Positions 24,727-32,848 of a stretch of 64,000 bases of DNA are shown piece after piece. Every line of letters starts with the position of its first letter. The stretch's first letter is position 1. Below the pieces are notes generated by a model that ran no database searches, was not told where the DNA came from, and worked only from the letters and a program-made list of their open reading frames with translations. The position numbers and the translations under genes were made by a program. The stretch lies in assembly GCA_029310945.1 (NCBI GenBank), contig JARJFC010000002.1, forward strand, positions 124,001-188,000. Direction: 5' to 3'. This stretch comes from Leptospira sp. 96542 (GTDB lineage: Bacteria > Spirochaetota > Leptospiria > Leptospirales > Leptospiraceae).

Positions 24727-26418
24727 ATGAAAACTTTTGTTCTGAAATCAAAATTATTTTTTATAATTATCTTTATGTTAGGTTGTAATCCCCAGGAAAC
24801 GATCTCTCTTTCGCAAAATAATGTTTTATCGCTTATCTCAGAGCAGAATTTGTTACTGAATGTTTCTAACTCAGTACTTATTTATGAAGATTCTACGAGT
24901 AGTAGTTTAGAAGAAATACAAAAAATCAAAGATCGTTTTACACCCAATCAATCTTCTATCATTGATAAAGGGTTTAGCAATCATACTATTTGGATTTATA
25001 TAGACATTCAAAATCATACAGATAATTCAAGATGGTATATTGCTTTAAAAAATAATCGTTTGGATTATGTTGATTTTTATTTTCAGAAAGGTTCTGAATT
25101 GTATCATGAAACTGCGGGGGATAGGATCCCCTTGGGCGAAACAAAACAATTATCTTTTCCATACCAACTCATCGAATTGCCGAAGTCGGAAAGAGCAGAA
25201 TTGTGGATTCGCATTCGGTCTGACGCCCATATTAGTTTTCCTATTTGGATGATGTCTGCAGAAACCTTTGGCAATGTTGTGCAAGTGTCAAATATCAGAA
25301 GTTTGGCTTTGATCTTTACCATTTTACTATACATAGTTGCACAAATTCTATTCAATAAATATCTATCCAATCGAGTCAAAATCTATCTTGTAACGGCACA
25401 TTTGATTGGAATCGGATACCCATTATTTTTATATGAAGGTGGGTTTCATCTCATTTTAAGAAACTATCCTACAATCCAAAATTACATTCCCTTTGTCTGC
25501 GTACTTTTGTTTGGTGTCTTTTTTACCCTTTTTTTTAGAGAGTTCTTTTATTTCCAAGAGTTTTCCAACTGGCTACACAATCTAGGAGGATTCCTCGCCT
25601 TTGTTTTCTGCATTCAATTGGTGTTTCTCTTCCTTCCGATTCCCAATAAAACAAACGCAGAAATTAGATCGATTAGTTTTGTTATCATGTATGCTCTGCT
25701 TATCTATGGTGTTTATTTAAATGTAAGGAAAAAAAGATACTGGGCACTTATGATTCTCAGTCCCTGGGGGATACTTTGTGCATTTACTGTTTGGGAATTG
25801 TTCGTGAATTTTCATTTGGTTCGTTATCGTTTGAGTTCCCAAGACCTAATTCTACTCGCTTATTCCATTGAATTTGTATTTATTTTTGTTTCCTCTTATT
25901 ATCAATTCCGTAGCCACCAGAAAGAAAGGAATGAGTTTTTAGAAAAACTGGATGGATTGAAACTGGAGATTCAAAACATCCAAAGTTTGAATCGTGGTAC
26001 TTCCGATTCAGTGGACACAGAAAATTCGCAATCATTATTATACCAAAAAAGGCTTGGGGCATTAGACCAACATGCAAAGGCAAAAGAAATCGTTCAATTA
26101 TTTGAAACCAAAGAACCTTTCCTTCGAGACGGATACAGTCTTTCTGATTTAGCAAATGAGCTTGGGATTCGCAGTGACCAAGCCTCTGCTATTTTGAGTA
26201 ACGAACTCAAAACTAATTTTTATTCATTCGTGAACGAATACCGTGTACACTTTGCTTGCAAACGAATAGAAGAATCTAAGGAAGATCCGAATTTATTGGA
26301 TATCGCATTCGAAAGTGGATTTGGATCTCGCTCGGCATTCAATCGAGCATTTCATAATGTACTAAGTATATCTCCGAATGAATTTAAAAAAAGTCAAAGT
26401 AGTTTTGCCAGTTCATGA
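24727..26418 (+). CDS. Membrane-anchored AraC-family regulator with 7TM-DISM input
   Basis: This 563-residue protein starts with a clear lipobox (FMLGCNPQ), then an extracytoplasmic 7TMR-DISMED2-like domain (about 40-180, with SNHTIWIYIDIQNHTDNSRWYI in two pieces). A seven-helix block (about 190-395) follows, then a short linker and a carboxyl AraC helix-turn-helix (about 455-558: YSLSDLANELGIRSDQAS, then LDIAFESGFGSRSAFNRAFH). It would have to bind DNA while embedded in the inner membrane. A perfect palindrome covers its stop codon, just before the next gene, which may be its target. Confidence 0.9.
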   Translation: MKTFVLKSKLFFIIIFMLGCNPQETISLSQNNVLSLISEQNLLLNVSNSVLIYEDSTSSSLEEIQKIKDRFTPNQSSIIDKGFSNHTIWIYIDIQNHTDNSRWYIALKNNRLDYVDFYFQKGSELYHETAGDRIPLGETKQLSFPYQLIELPKSERAELWIRIRSDAHISFPIWMMSAETFGNVVQVSNIRSLALIFTILLYIVAQILFNKYLSNRVKIYLVTAHLIGIGYPLFLYEGGFHLILRNYPTIQNYIPFVCVLLFGVFFTLFFREFFYFQEFSNWLHNLGGFLAFVFCIQLVFLFLPIPNKTNAEIRSISFVIMYALLIYGVYLNVRKKRYWALMILSPWGILCAFTVWELFVNFHLVRYRLSSQDLILLAYSIEFVFIFVSSYYQFRSHQKERNEFLEKLDGLKLEIQNIQSLNRGTSDSVDTENSQSLLYQKRLGALDQHAKAKEIVQLFETKEPFLRDGYSLSDLANELGIRSDQASAILSNELKTNFYSFVNEYRVHFACKRIEESKEDPNLLDIAFESGFGSRSAFNRAFHNVLSISPNEFKKSQSSFASS

Positions 26419-26423
26419 ACTGG
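26408..26423. promoter_or_regulatory. Perfect 16-bp palindrome at the AraC-gene stop codon
   Basis: CCAGTTCATGAACTGG has no loop, so it suits a dimeric DNA-binding protein rather than an RNA hairpin. It lies 54 bases before the start of the beta-propeller lipoprotein gene. Confidence 0.55.
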
Positions 26424-26453
26424 GACGACAGACATTCTTTTTTTTCATAAGAT

Positions 26454-26477
26454 ATTTCCTGAAAAAGGAAATTTTTT
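26454..26477 (+). promoter_or_regulatory. Hairpin with T run abutting the lipoprotein start codon
   Basis: ATTTCCT-GAAAA-AGGAAAT followed by TTTTT runs straight into the ATG at 26478. The right arm includes the likely Shine-Dalgarno AAGGA. It could end araC transcripts, act as an attenuator, or hide the ribosome binding site. Confidence 0.5.
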
Positions 26478-27563
26478 ATGAAAGAAACTGTTTTAAAATT
26501 TATGATTTTGTGTTCGGTTTGTTTTTCGCTAGGACATTGTAATCTAGTGAGTGATCTTCCGCTCATAGGTGAAAAAGAAAAAGATGACAATTCATTTCTC
26601 CTTGCAGGGTTAGTTGGTGCAGCTGCCAGTGTTGGTGGTGGTGGAGGAAACAGTGGGAGCGAGGATGTTCCTTGCAATATCGGTTCTTGGTCGGCTCATC
26701 CGGCTGCCAATTTGAATCCTTGGCAAACGGTGGCCTATGGCGCTGGACAATATGTGGCAATCGCAAATGGCGGTGCAAACAACAAATCAATGACATCCAC
26801 AAATGGAACCTCATGGACTGCCAATACAGTTTTGGATTCAGTGGGCACCATTCGAAAGAATGTGTACACTGATGGAAAATTTTTTGCTACCGTCCCAGGT
26901 GCACAAGTCGGCGCTGTCCATTATTCGACCAATGGTACTGCATGGACGGCGGCAGGAAATGCCACCGTCGGTGCCCAATGGTTTACAGTAGCGCATGGTG
27001 CTGGTTTGTATGTGGCCATTTCGGAAGGAGGCGGGAATCCAGCGGATAGCGTCATTATGACCTCTCCCGATTTGACCACCTGGACCGCTCGGGTCTCTCC
27101 CAATGGTGGGGCATATTCTGTCATTTATGCGGGCGGTCAATTTGTGGCTGTTCATAACTCAGGGGTGATGACCTCGACAGATGGGATCACCTGGACACAA
27201 AGAACGGCAGCCGAAGCAAACAATTGGAATTCTGTTGTTTACGGAGGTGGGATGTATGTGGCCGTCGCAAGCACTGGGACTCACCGGGTGATGACCTCAT
27301 CAGACGGAATCACTTGGACATCCCGGTCAGCTTCGGAACAGAATTCTTGGCAAACTGTGGCATATGGCGGTGGTAATTTTGTCGCTGTTTCCTCGAACGG
27401 CACAAACCGGATCATGACTTCCAAAGATGGAATCGCCTGGACTGCAGCCTCTGTGCCAGGGACGATGGATTTGCAATCTGTCGTGTATGGTGATAAAAAA
27501 TTCGTGGTTGTTGCGAGTTCTACATCTGGCCCAAATTTGGTAGCGACAGCTCTTTGTGAATAA
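26478..27563 (+). CDS. Secreted lipoprotein with seven tandem beta-propeller repeats
   Basis: The 361-residue protein has a signal with relaxed lipobox (FSLGHC), a Gly-rich linker, and seven repeats of about 40 residues. The repeat consensus is W-x-x-V-A-Y-G-x-G-x-F-V-A-V, then M-T-S-x-D-G-x-x-W-T, as in WQTVAYGGGNFVAVSSNG and MTSKDGIAWT. Seven repeats suggest a seven-bladed beta-propeller on the cell surface or in the periplasm. Ligand unknown. It lies 59 bases downstream of the membrane AraC gene, with a palindrome and hairpin between, so it may be a regulated target. Confidence 0.85.
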   Translation: MKETVLKFMILCSVCFSLGHCNLVSDLPLIGEKEKDDNSFLLAGLVGAAASVGGGGGNSGSEDVPCNIGSWSAHPAANLNPWQTVAYGAGQYVAIANGGANNKSMTSTNGTSWTANTVLDSVGTIRKNVYTDGKFFATVPGAQVGAVHYSTNGTAWTAAGNATVGAQWFTVAHGAGLYVAISEGGGNPADSVIMTSPDLTTWTARVSPNGGAYSVIYAGGQFVAVHNSGVMTSTDGITWTQRTAAEANNWNSVVYGGGMYVAVASTGTHRVMTSSDGITWTSRSASEQNSWQTVAYGGGNFVAVSSNGTNRIMTSKDGIAWTAASVPGTMDLQSVVYGDKKFVVVASSTSGPNLVATALCE

Positions 27564-27592
27564 GAAAGAACTTAACGATTGGTTTACTCTCG

Positions 27593-29611
27593 TTAACCTA
27601 TCTCAAGCAACAAAAAAGTAATATCATCTTCGGCGGGACTGGTCTGGTTCCGTCGACGGATATGGTTGTGAATTTTATCAAAAAGGATTTCAAAACTATT
27701 GTTCTTTTTATTTTTCAGCCATTCTAAAAAAACTTCTTCTCCACTCCCATCCTTCGCAAATTGATTTCCATTTTTGTCTTTTTCCCATATATCCCATAAC
27801 CCATCGGTAAACAGTAAAATACGATCTTTTGGTTGGAGGGTGCAGGTTTCTTCTTCATAGGAAACATCTTTCGAAAAACCAATGAGTTTGCCTTTGGGTC
27901 TGATGATTTGGATGTCTAAACAGTCTTCTCTGAATTTATAAAAACCAGGGTGGCCAGCGTTGGCTACTTTCATTTGCATCGATTCTAAATTTATATAAGT
28001 GGCCGCTGCGGTTAGGAGTTGGTTTTTGTAATTTCCCACAAGAGAACGATTGATGGTTTCGAGAACAGTTCCAGGACCATTCGCAAATGGCAGAGTATGG
28101 GTGTGAGCAATTTTGAGCATGGCAGCTTCGATGGCGGCAGGCACTCCGTGACCCGTCACATCGGCGATGAGGCAAACAATTTGTTTATTACTAATTTCTG
28201 TTACATCGTAAAAATCCCCCCCGACAAGCGATTGTGGGATGTAACCTGCCTTGATTTTTAGGCCAGGGATATTGGGTAAAGATTGCGGTAGGGTTGATTC
28301 TTGGAGTTTTTGAGCAAGAACTAACTCTTTTTGATAAACAATTAACTTTTGTTTGTTGATTTCGGCTCTGATTTGGATATTTTCTTTTTCTTTTCGAATG
28401 AGAGAGATTCGATCGCCCAAACCAAAGGCCATAAGTAAAACTTCAAATGCCATACCTACTTGGAATCCGTTTTCTGTAAAAACATTGACAGGTACTAAAC
28501 CCATGTATTTGAGAACGGTGGCAATGCCCCCAACGATGACCATAAAGTATCCATAAAAGTAAAAACGTGCAGGTCTAAATTTTTTAATAAAAGCCACATA
28601 AAAAGAAACAAAAAGGGCGGCCACTGCTAAGGCCATGGAGAGCGAATCTCCAAATCGGTTCATGGTTCTATAATCGATCAAAATCAAAAGTATAATGGAT
28701 ATGAGTGGAATGAACATGGAGTAGAAAAAAATATGATAAGCCGTTTTGGAATTTTCTTTTAAGTTCATAAAACTGATGCTCATGGGAAAACAGGTGAACA
28801 AAAAAAGAAAATATAGAAAATTATGACCATTCCAAATTAGGTTTCCTGAATTGGGTAAAAATAATACAGGAATCATTCCTTGGAGTGAAAGTTGAAAGAG
28901 TATGGCTCCAAACAATAAATACAAAACGTAAAACAAATAGGCTTTGTCTTTTACTAAAAAATATACAAACAAGTTGTACAAAGCCATCACGATGACAATG
29001 CCAAAGTAAATGCCCTGCGTGATGGTGTCTAAGATTACATACGAAAAAAAATCTTTCTCAAATGCAATCTGCACAGGTACAGACATGGAACTAGCAGTGT
29101 TAATTCCAAGGAGGATGGTTGCTGTTTCTTTTGGTTTGATTTCGGATGAAAAACTAAAACCTCGAAACATATGTTCTCTGGTTTGGTATGAATACAATCT
29201 TCCTTGTTTTTCAGATTGGACTAAAGAATTTTTGGAAATATGATAAAAGATTACTTCATCCAAAAGGGGATATTTAATAAAACTAACAATGGGTTTTGGT
29301 TCTTCCGTATCATTATGAATCGAAAAACAAAACCAATATTGTAAATATGTACTTCCGAAGTTGGGTATGACTCCATCTGTCGTAAACACTTCCGGGCTTG
29401 TTAGGCCATCCAAAATCAAATTTACATCGTCAGTGTAGTTAGAAAAAGTAATGTAGGAAAGATGAGAGGATAAATCAATATTTCCATTCAGATGTGAAAG
29501 GAAAACTGTTTCAGACTTTGGACAATTCGTACGGTCGGGGATTGGTTTGGATACTGCAAATGTGTTTGTGTACACGAGACATAAAAGGATAACCCAAAAA
29601 ATCTGTTTCAT
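27593..29611 (-). CDS. 7TM-DISM sensor with SpoIIE-type PP2C phosphatase output
   Basis: This 672-residue protein has a signal peptide, an extracytoplasmic 7TMR-DISMED2-like domain (about 35-190), seven helices (about 200-395), a coiled linker and a SpoIIE/RsbU phosphatase domain (about 440-670). The output domain shows SLVGGDFYDV, LIADVTGHGVPAAIEA and FTDGLWDIWEKD, the metal-binding Asp blocks of PP2C enzymes. Such proteins dephosphorylate anti-sigma-factor antagonists in partner-switching pathways. No partner is encoded beside it. A nested hairpin sits within five bases of its start. Confidence 0.9.
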   Translation of the reverse strand: MKQIFWVILLCLVYTNTFAVSKPIPDRTNCPKSETVFLSHLNGNIDLSSHLSYITFSNYTDDVNLILDGLTSPEVFTTDGVIPNFGSTYLQYWFCFSIHNDTEEPKPIVSFIKYPLLDEVIFYHISKNSLVQSEKQGRLYSYQTREHMFRGFSFSSEIKPKETATILLGINTASSMSVPVQIAFEKDFFSYVILDTITQGIYFGIVIVMALYNLFVYFLVKDKAYLFYVLYLLFGAILFQLSLQGMIPVLFLPNSGNLIWNGHNFLYFLFLFTCFPMSISFMNLKENSKTAYHIFFYSMFIPLISIILLILIDYRTMNRFGDSLSMALAVAALFVSFYVAFIKKFRPARFYFYGYFMVIVGGIATVLKYMGLVPVNVFTENGFQVGMAFEVLLMAFGLGDRISLIRKEKENIQIRAEINKQKLIVYQKELVLAQKLQESTLPQSLPNIPGLKIKAGYIPQSLVGGDFYDVTEISNKQIVCLIADVTGHGVPAAIEAAMLKIAHTHTLPFANGPGTVLETINRSLVGNYKNQLLTAAATYINLESMQMKVANAGHPGFYKFREDCLDIQIIRPKGKLIGFSKDVSYEEETCTLQPKDRILLFTDGLWDIWEKDKNGNQFAKDGSGEEVFLEWLKNKKNNSFEILFDKIHNHIRRRNQTSPAEDDITFLLLEIG

Positions 29612-29615
29612 ACAA

Positions 29616-29646
29616 GGAAGACTCCAATGGTAAATTGGAACCTTCC
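29616..29646. promoter_or_regulatory. Nested hairpin at the SpoIIE-sensor start codon
   Basis: GGAAG-AC-TCCAAT-GGTAA-ATTGGA-AC-CTTCC has two perfect stems separated by a symmetric internal loop. It begins five bases upstream of the ATG on the minus strand and covers the GGAG that could be the ribosome binding site. Confidence 0.5.
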
Positions 29647-29679
29647 CTTTGTAAATTCGTTTGTTTGTGGAAATTTATT

Positions 29680-30006
29680 TTATGTGGTGGCTACTTGGAT
29701 TCCTGCGAGGTTTCTTAGGGCTTCGTAGGCTTTTTCTTTTTGTTCAACTTTGGTTTTGTTCACCGCTTTTCTGATGATCACATCCCATTGTTTTTCTGGG
29801 TGTTCACCTTTCATATTTTCTAAAATTTCGAGGATGTTTTCGTCCTCTGCGGCGTTGAAAATTTCTTCTGTATCGTAGCGAAACATTCCAAATAGCGCAT
29901 CGATGTAATCACCAACGCTCATGGCTTCTTTTTGCCCAGGTAGGATTTTCTTTTTTTCTGCTTTGCGCAGCTCTCGTTCTCTGCGTTCCAGTTCCGTGCG
30001 TTTCAT
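29680..30006 (-). CDS. Conserved-looking small hypothetical protein
   Basis: The 108-residue protein is hydrophilic and helical. It has a highly charged start (KRTELERRERELRKAEKKK), a central DYIDALFGMFRYDTEEIFN and a Glu/Lys-rich end. No membrane segment, signal peptide or known catalytic motif is visible. Codon use matches neighbours and the frame is clean, supporting a real gene. The family is not recognised. It is divergent from the start of the copper-pair cluster, with 128 bases between that contain an 8-bp inverted repeat AAAAATCC/GGATTTTT. Confidence 0.6.
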   Translation of the reverse strand: MKRTELERRERELRKAEKKKILPGQKEAMSVGDYIDALFGMFRYDTEEIFNAAEDENILEILENMKGEHPEKQWDVIIRKAVNKTKVEQKEKAYEALRNLAGIQVATT

Positions 30007-30080
30007 TGTTTTGACCTCTAGCGAATCTGCATTTGGTTCCTAAAACCAAGATTTCAAGTAAGGGGTAGGGGGACGACTCT

Positions 30081-30107
30081 AAAAATCCCAAAATTGTCTG
30101 GATTTTT
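30081..30107. promoter_or_regulatory. Inverted repeat before the MbnP/MbnH cluster
   Basis: AAAAATCC (30081-30088) and GGATTTTT (30100-30107) are perfect arms with an 11-base loop, 28 bases before the first gene of the cluster. It is a candidate operator; there is no T run suited to a terminator. Confidence 0.3.
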
Positions 30108-30134
30108 GCACCTGTAAACAAAAATTGGGAGAGA

Positions 30135-30611
30135 ATGGCTGTGCATCGGTTGGTAACCGGTATTTTGGCGTTTTCCATCCTCACGCAAACCCTATTTTTA
30201 GGGAGTGGGCTGCTGGGATTTTGCCTCGAGTCAGCGTCAAAAATCTGTCAGTGCAACCACGGTTCAAAAAAAGAAACCCACGCCAGTGCAGAAGACAAGC
30301 ACTTTGCCAGTGTGGGGATTGGCAGCGGTAGCGGCATTGGCTCTGCGGATCACCATGCTGACCACGAAATTCCTAAAACCATAAAACCAAGTTGCCATGA
30401 TGCCAAAGAAGGCGAGGCGCACCTCTGTTCCTGTAAAAAGAAAAAAAAGGAAGCATCCAACCTTAGACCCCACCACCAAACTTTCGAAAGGGTGCAGTTT
30501 GTATCCTCCACTCCCGCCAAACAGAATTTAGTATCATTCATCCCTTCTGAACCATCCATGCGTTTGACAGATGGGAATCCATTTTATCTCATAAAACCAC
30601 CGCGTATCTAA
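30135..30611 (+). CDS. Cys/His-rich secreted small protein, possible metal binder
   Basis: The 158-residue protein has an amino-terminal hydrophobic signal, then Cys and His clusters: CQCNHGS, ADHHADHE, a Cys-His pair in PSCHDAKEG and AHLCSCKKKK. The end NPFYLIKPPRI resembles the end of the small protein before czcC (FDFFRPPRLT). The composition suggests periplasmic metal binding, and its place as first gene before MbnP suggests copper. No catalytic motif is seen. Part of a probable five-gene operon. The family is not recognised by name. Confidence 0.65.
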   Translation: MAVHRLVTGILAFSILTQTLFLGSGLLGFCLESASKICQCNHGSKKETHASAEDKHFASVGIGSGSGIGSADHHADHEIPKTIKPSCHDAKEGEAHLCSCKKKKKEASNLRPHHQTFERVQFVSSTPAKQNLVSFIPSEPSMRLTDGNPFYLIKPPRI

Positions 30612-30699
30612 TCTTCTGCAGTAAAATAGTTTATTGGTAAGTGTTTGCTTTCCTTATCAATTCGAAGTTAGCAGTAGTATTTTAGAATATTAGGTATTT

Positions 30700-31542
30700 A
30701 TGAACGTATTAAAATTTTTATTAACCATAACCATATTTTCTTTTGTGGTGTCTTGTGAGACCAAAACGGAAAATAACGATGAAAACATGGCTCTCCTTGC
30801 AGCTCTTGCCATTCCACAACCAGTGAACTTGGAATTTGAAGCATTGGTTAGTGGACAGTCTGTCACTTTCAATAACACAAACCAAACAGTGGATACCAAA
30901 ACTGTAAAATTCCAAGATCTTCGGTTTTACATTTCTGAAGTGAAATTGGTGCGAGCAGATGGTTCCACTGCTGATGTTACATTGTCTACGGACAATGTTT
31001 GGCAAAATAGTGGAGTAGGACTCTTGGATTTTGAAACTTACAAAACCACTGAAACAAAAAAGAATATTTCAGGTTCAGTTGCCCTAGGAGCTTACACCGG
31101 CATTCAATTTACGGTTGGGGTTCCTGAAGCACTCAACCATTTGGATAGAGCGACCGCAAGTGCTCCTTTGAACATTGGTGCTATGACTTGGGCATGGGCA
31201 GGTGGTTATAAACATGCGAACATCGAATTCAGTATCAATGATAACGCCGGTTATACACAGTTTCATATGGGTTCCTCTGGTGGTTGTGGTGCGGCACCCA
31301 ATTTTGGATGTCCCAAAAAATTTAGGGCATCCATTCAATTGACTGGTCAAATCAATCCGCAAAACCAAAAAATAGGATTTGATGTGGATAAACTCTTGTC
31401 AGGTTATAGTACGGTTGGGGCGCAGTCCTGTATGCCAGGTACGGCAGCTCCTTGCGATACTTTGGTGCAGGCGTTTGGATTGAATATTGGAACCGGTGCT
31501 CCTGATAGTTCCATCACACAACGGGTGTTTAGTTTGAAGTGA
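30700..31542 (+). CDS. mbnP: MbnP-like copper-binding lipoprotein (four-Cys partner of MbnH)
   Basis: This 280-residue protein has a lipobox at Cys19 and the MbnP/metallo-mystery-pair pattern: VKFQDLRFYISEVKLV, VGLLDFET, FTVGVPEALNHLDRA, then MTWAWAGGYKH (Trp164, Trp166), and four cysteines at 196, 204, 244 and 252. In characterised pairs the partner diheme enzyme oxidises a Trp of MbnP to kynurenine, which helps form a high-affinity copper site. Trp and His residues to do this are present. It precedes the MbnH gene by 59 bases with a hairpin between. Periplasmic or outer-membrane location is expected. Confidence 0.85.
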   Translation: MNVLKFLLTITIFSFVVSCETKTENNDENMALLAALAIPQPVNLEFEALVSGQSVTFNNTNQTVDTKTVKFQDLRFYISEVKLVRADGSTADVTLSTDNVWQNSGVGLLDFETYKTTETKKNISGSVALGAYTGIQFTVGVPEALNHLDRATASAPLNIGAMTWAWAGGYKHANIEFSINDNAGYTQFHMGSSGGCGAAPNFGCPKKFRASIQLTGQINPQNQKIGFDVDKLLSGYSTVGAQSCMPGTAAPCDTLVQAFGLNIGTGAPDSSITQRVFSLK

Positions 31543-31553
31543 TTTGTTTTGCA

Positions 31554-31581
31554 ATTGGTTGGTCTTATTAGGCCAGCCAAT
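31554..31581 (+). promoter_or_regulatory. Intercistronic hairpin between mbnP and mbnH
   Basis: ATTGGTTGGTC and GGCCAGCCAAT pair at 9 of 11 positions plus two G-T pairs, around loop TTATTA. There is no T run, so partial termination or transcript stabilisation is more likely than full termination. Confidence 0.5.
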
Positions 31582-31601
31582 GTTGAGTCTTAGGAATATA
31601 T

Positions 31602-32840
31602 ATGAAGATTATTTACATATCCGTTTTGGCACTCTCCAGTTTTCTTTTGGGTTGTAACCTCTTGCCCTTTGGGCAAAAAAAAGAAAACAATGATATGCTT
31701 CTGGCTGCCCTTGGCATTTTGGCCTTGAATGCGAGCGATTGGGTTTGGGATTTACCACCAGGTTTCCCTACGCCAGTTGTTCCCGCAGAAAACCCCATGA
31801 GCCGTGCCAAGGTGGAACTGGGTAGGCATTTGTTTTATGAAAAACGCCTTTCTGGCAATGTGACCATGTCCTGTGGGAGTTGCCATTTCCAATCGCTTGC
31901 CTTTGCGGACGGCAAAGAATTTCCGAGTGGAATTACGGGAGATTTCCACCCAAGGAACGCCCAACACTTAGGAAATGTTGCCTATCTGCCAAGGCTCACC
32001 TGGAACAATCCCAATATGACAAGCCTCGAAGTGCAGGCTCGTGTTCCTATGTTTGGTGATAATCCTGTAGAACTCGGACTCGGCCAAGTATCGGAGGCAG
32101 TGTACTTTGGAAGGCTAAAGTCAGATCCTTTGTATGTTTCTCTCTTTACCAATGCCTATGGGAATGGAGATGCAGCGGTCAATGAACAAAACATCCGTTT
32201 TGCGATTGCTAGTTTCCAAAGATCGATGATCACAGGTTGGTCTAATTTTGATAAGATCCAAAACCGAAGGGCAGTGAACCTCTCGTCGGAACAAATTGCC
32301 TCTATCAACCGAGGAAATGATTTTTTTAATGGAGAGAATGCTGAGTGTTTCCATTGCCATGGTGGGTTTAATTTTACAGACACCAATTTGCACACTGGCC
32401 AAGTGACTTCCGAGTTTGCCTACCACAATAATGGAACACATACAGAAGCATATTACAATAGTCTAAATAACGTTCACAAAGAGGGATTAAAGGAACTCAC
32501 TGGTTTACAATCCGACCAAGGTAAATTTAAGGCACCCTCACTCCGCAATGTGGGGCTTACCTTCCCCTATATGCACGATGGAAGCATTCAGTGTGATAAT
32601 GCGGAAAACCCTGCCAATACCCCAGGCAAAACCAACGCGGACTGTGCAAGGCATGCATTGGGCAAGGTATTGGACCAGTACAGCACGGGTGGAGCAGCAC
32701 ATCCCAATAAGGACGCAACTCTCATTCGTGCCTTTCCTCAAGGAATGAGTCCGACTGAAAGAGCAGATATGATCAATTTTTTAATGGCACTGACGGACGA
32801 GGAATTTGTGAACAGTCCTAAGTTTGCAAATCCATTTTAG
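31602..32840 (+). CDS. mbnH: MbnH-like diheme cytochrome c (MauG-related)
   Basis: The 412-residue protein has a strong lipobox (FLLGCNLL) and two c-type heme sites, CGSCH at 91-95 and CFHCH at 249-253, with PYMHDGS in the distal position. The arrangement is that of the diheme peroxidase/MauG superfamily and of the TIGR04039-type enzymes paired with four-Cys MbnP proteins. Expected work: oxidise a Trp of MbnP to kynurenine using peroxide. It is exported, needing cytochrome c maturation. It is 8 bases from the next gene, so it is co-transcribed. Confidence 0.88.
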   Translation: MKIIYISVLALSSFLLGCNLLPFGQKKENNDMLLAALGILALNASDWVWDLPPGFPTPVVPAENPMSRAKVELGRHLFYEKRLSGNVTMSCGSCHFQSLAFADGKEFPSGITGDFHPRNAQHLGNVAYLPRLTWNNPNMTSLEVQARVPMFGDNPVELGLGQVSEAVYFGRLKSDPLYVSLFTNAYGNGDAAVNEQNIRFAIASFQRSMITGWSNFDKIQNRRAVNLSSEQIASINRGNDFFNGENAECFHCHGGFNFTDTNLHTGQVTSEFAYHNNGTHTEAYYNSLNNVHKEGLKELTGLQSDQGKFKAPSLRNVGLTFPYMHDGSIQCDNAENPANTPGKTNADCARHALGKVLDQYSTGGAAHPNKDATLIRAFPQGMSPTERADMINFLMALTDEEFVNSPKFANPF

Positions 32841-32848
32841 TGCTACCG

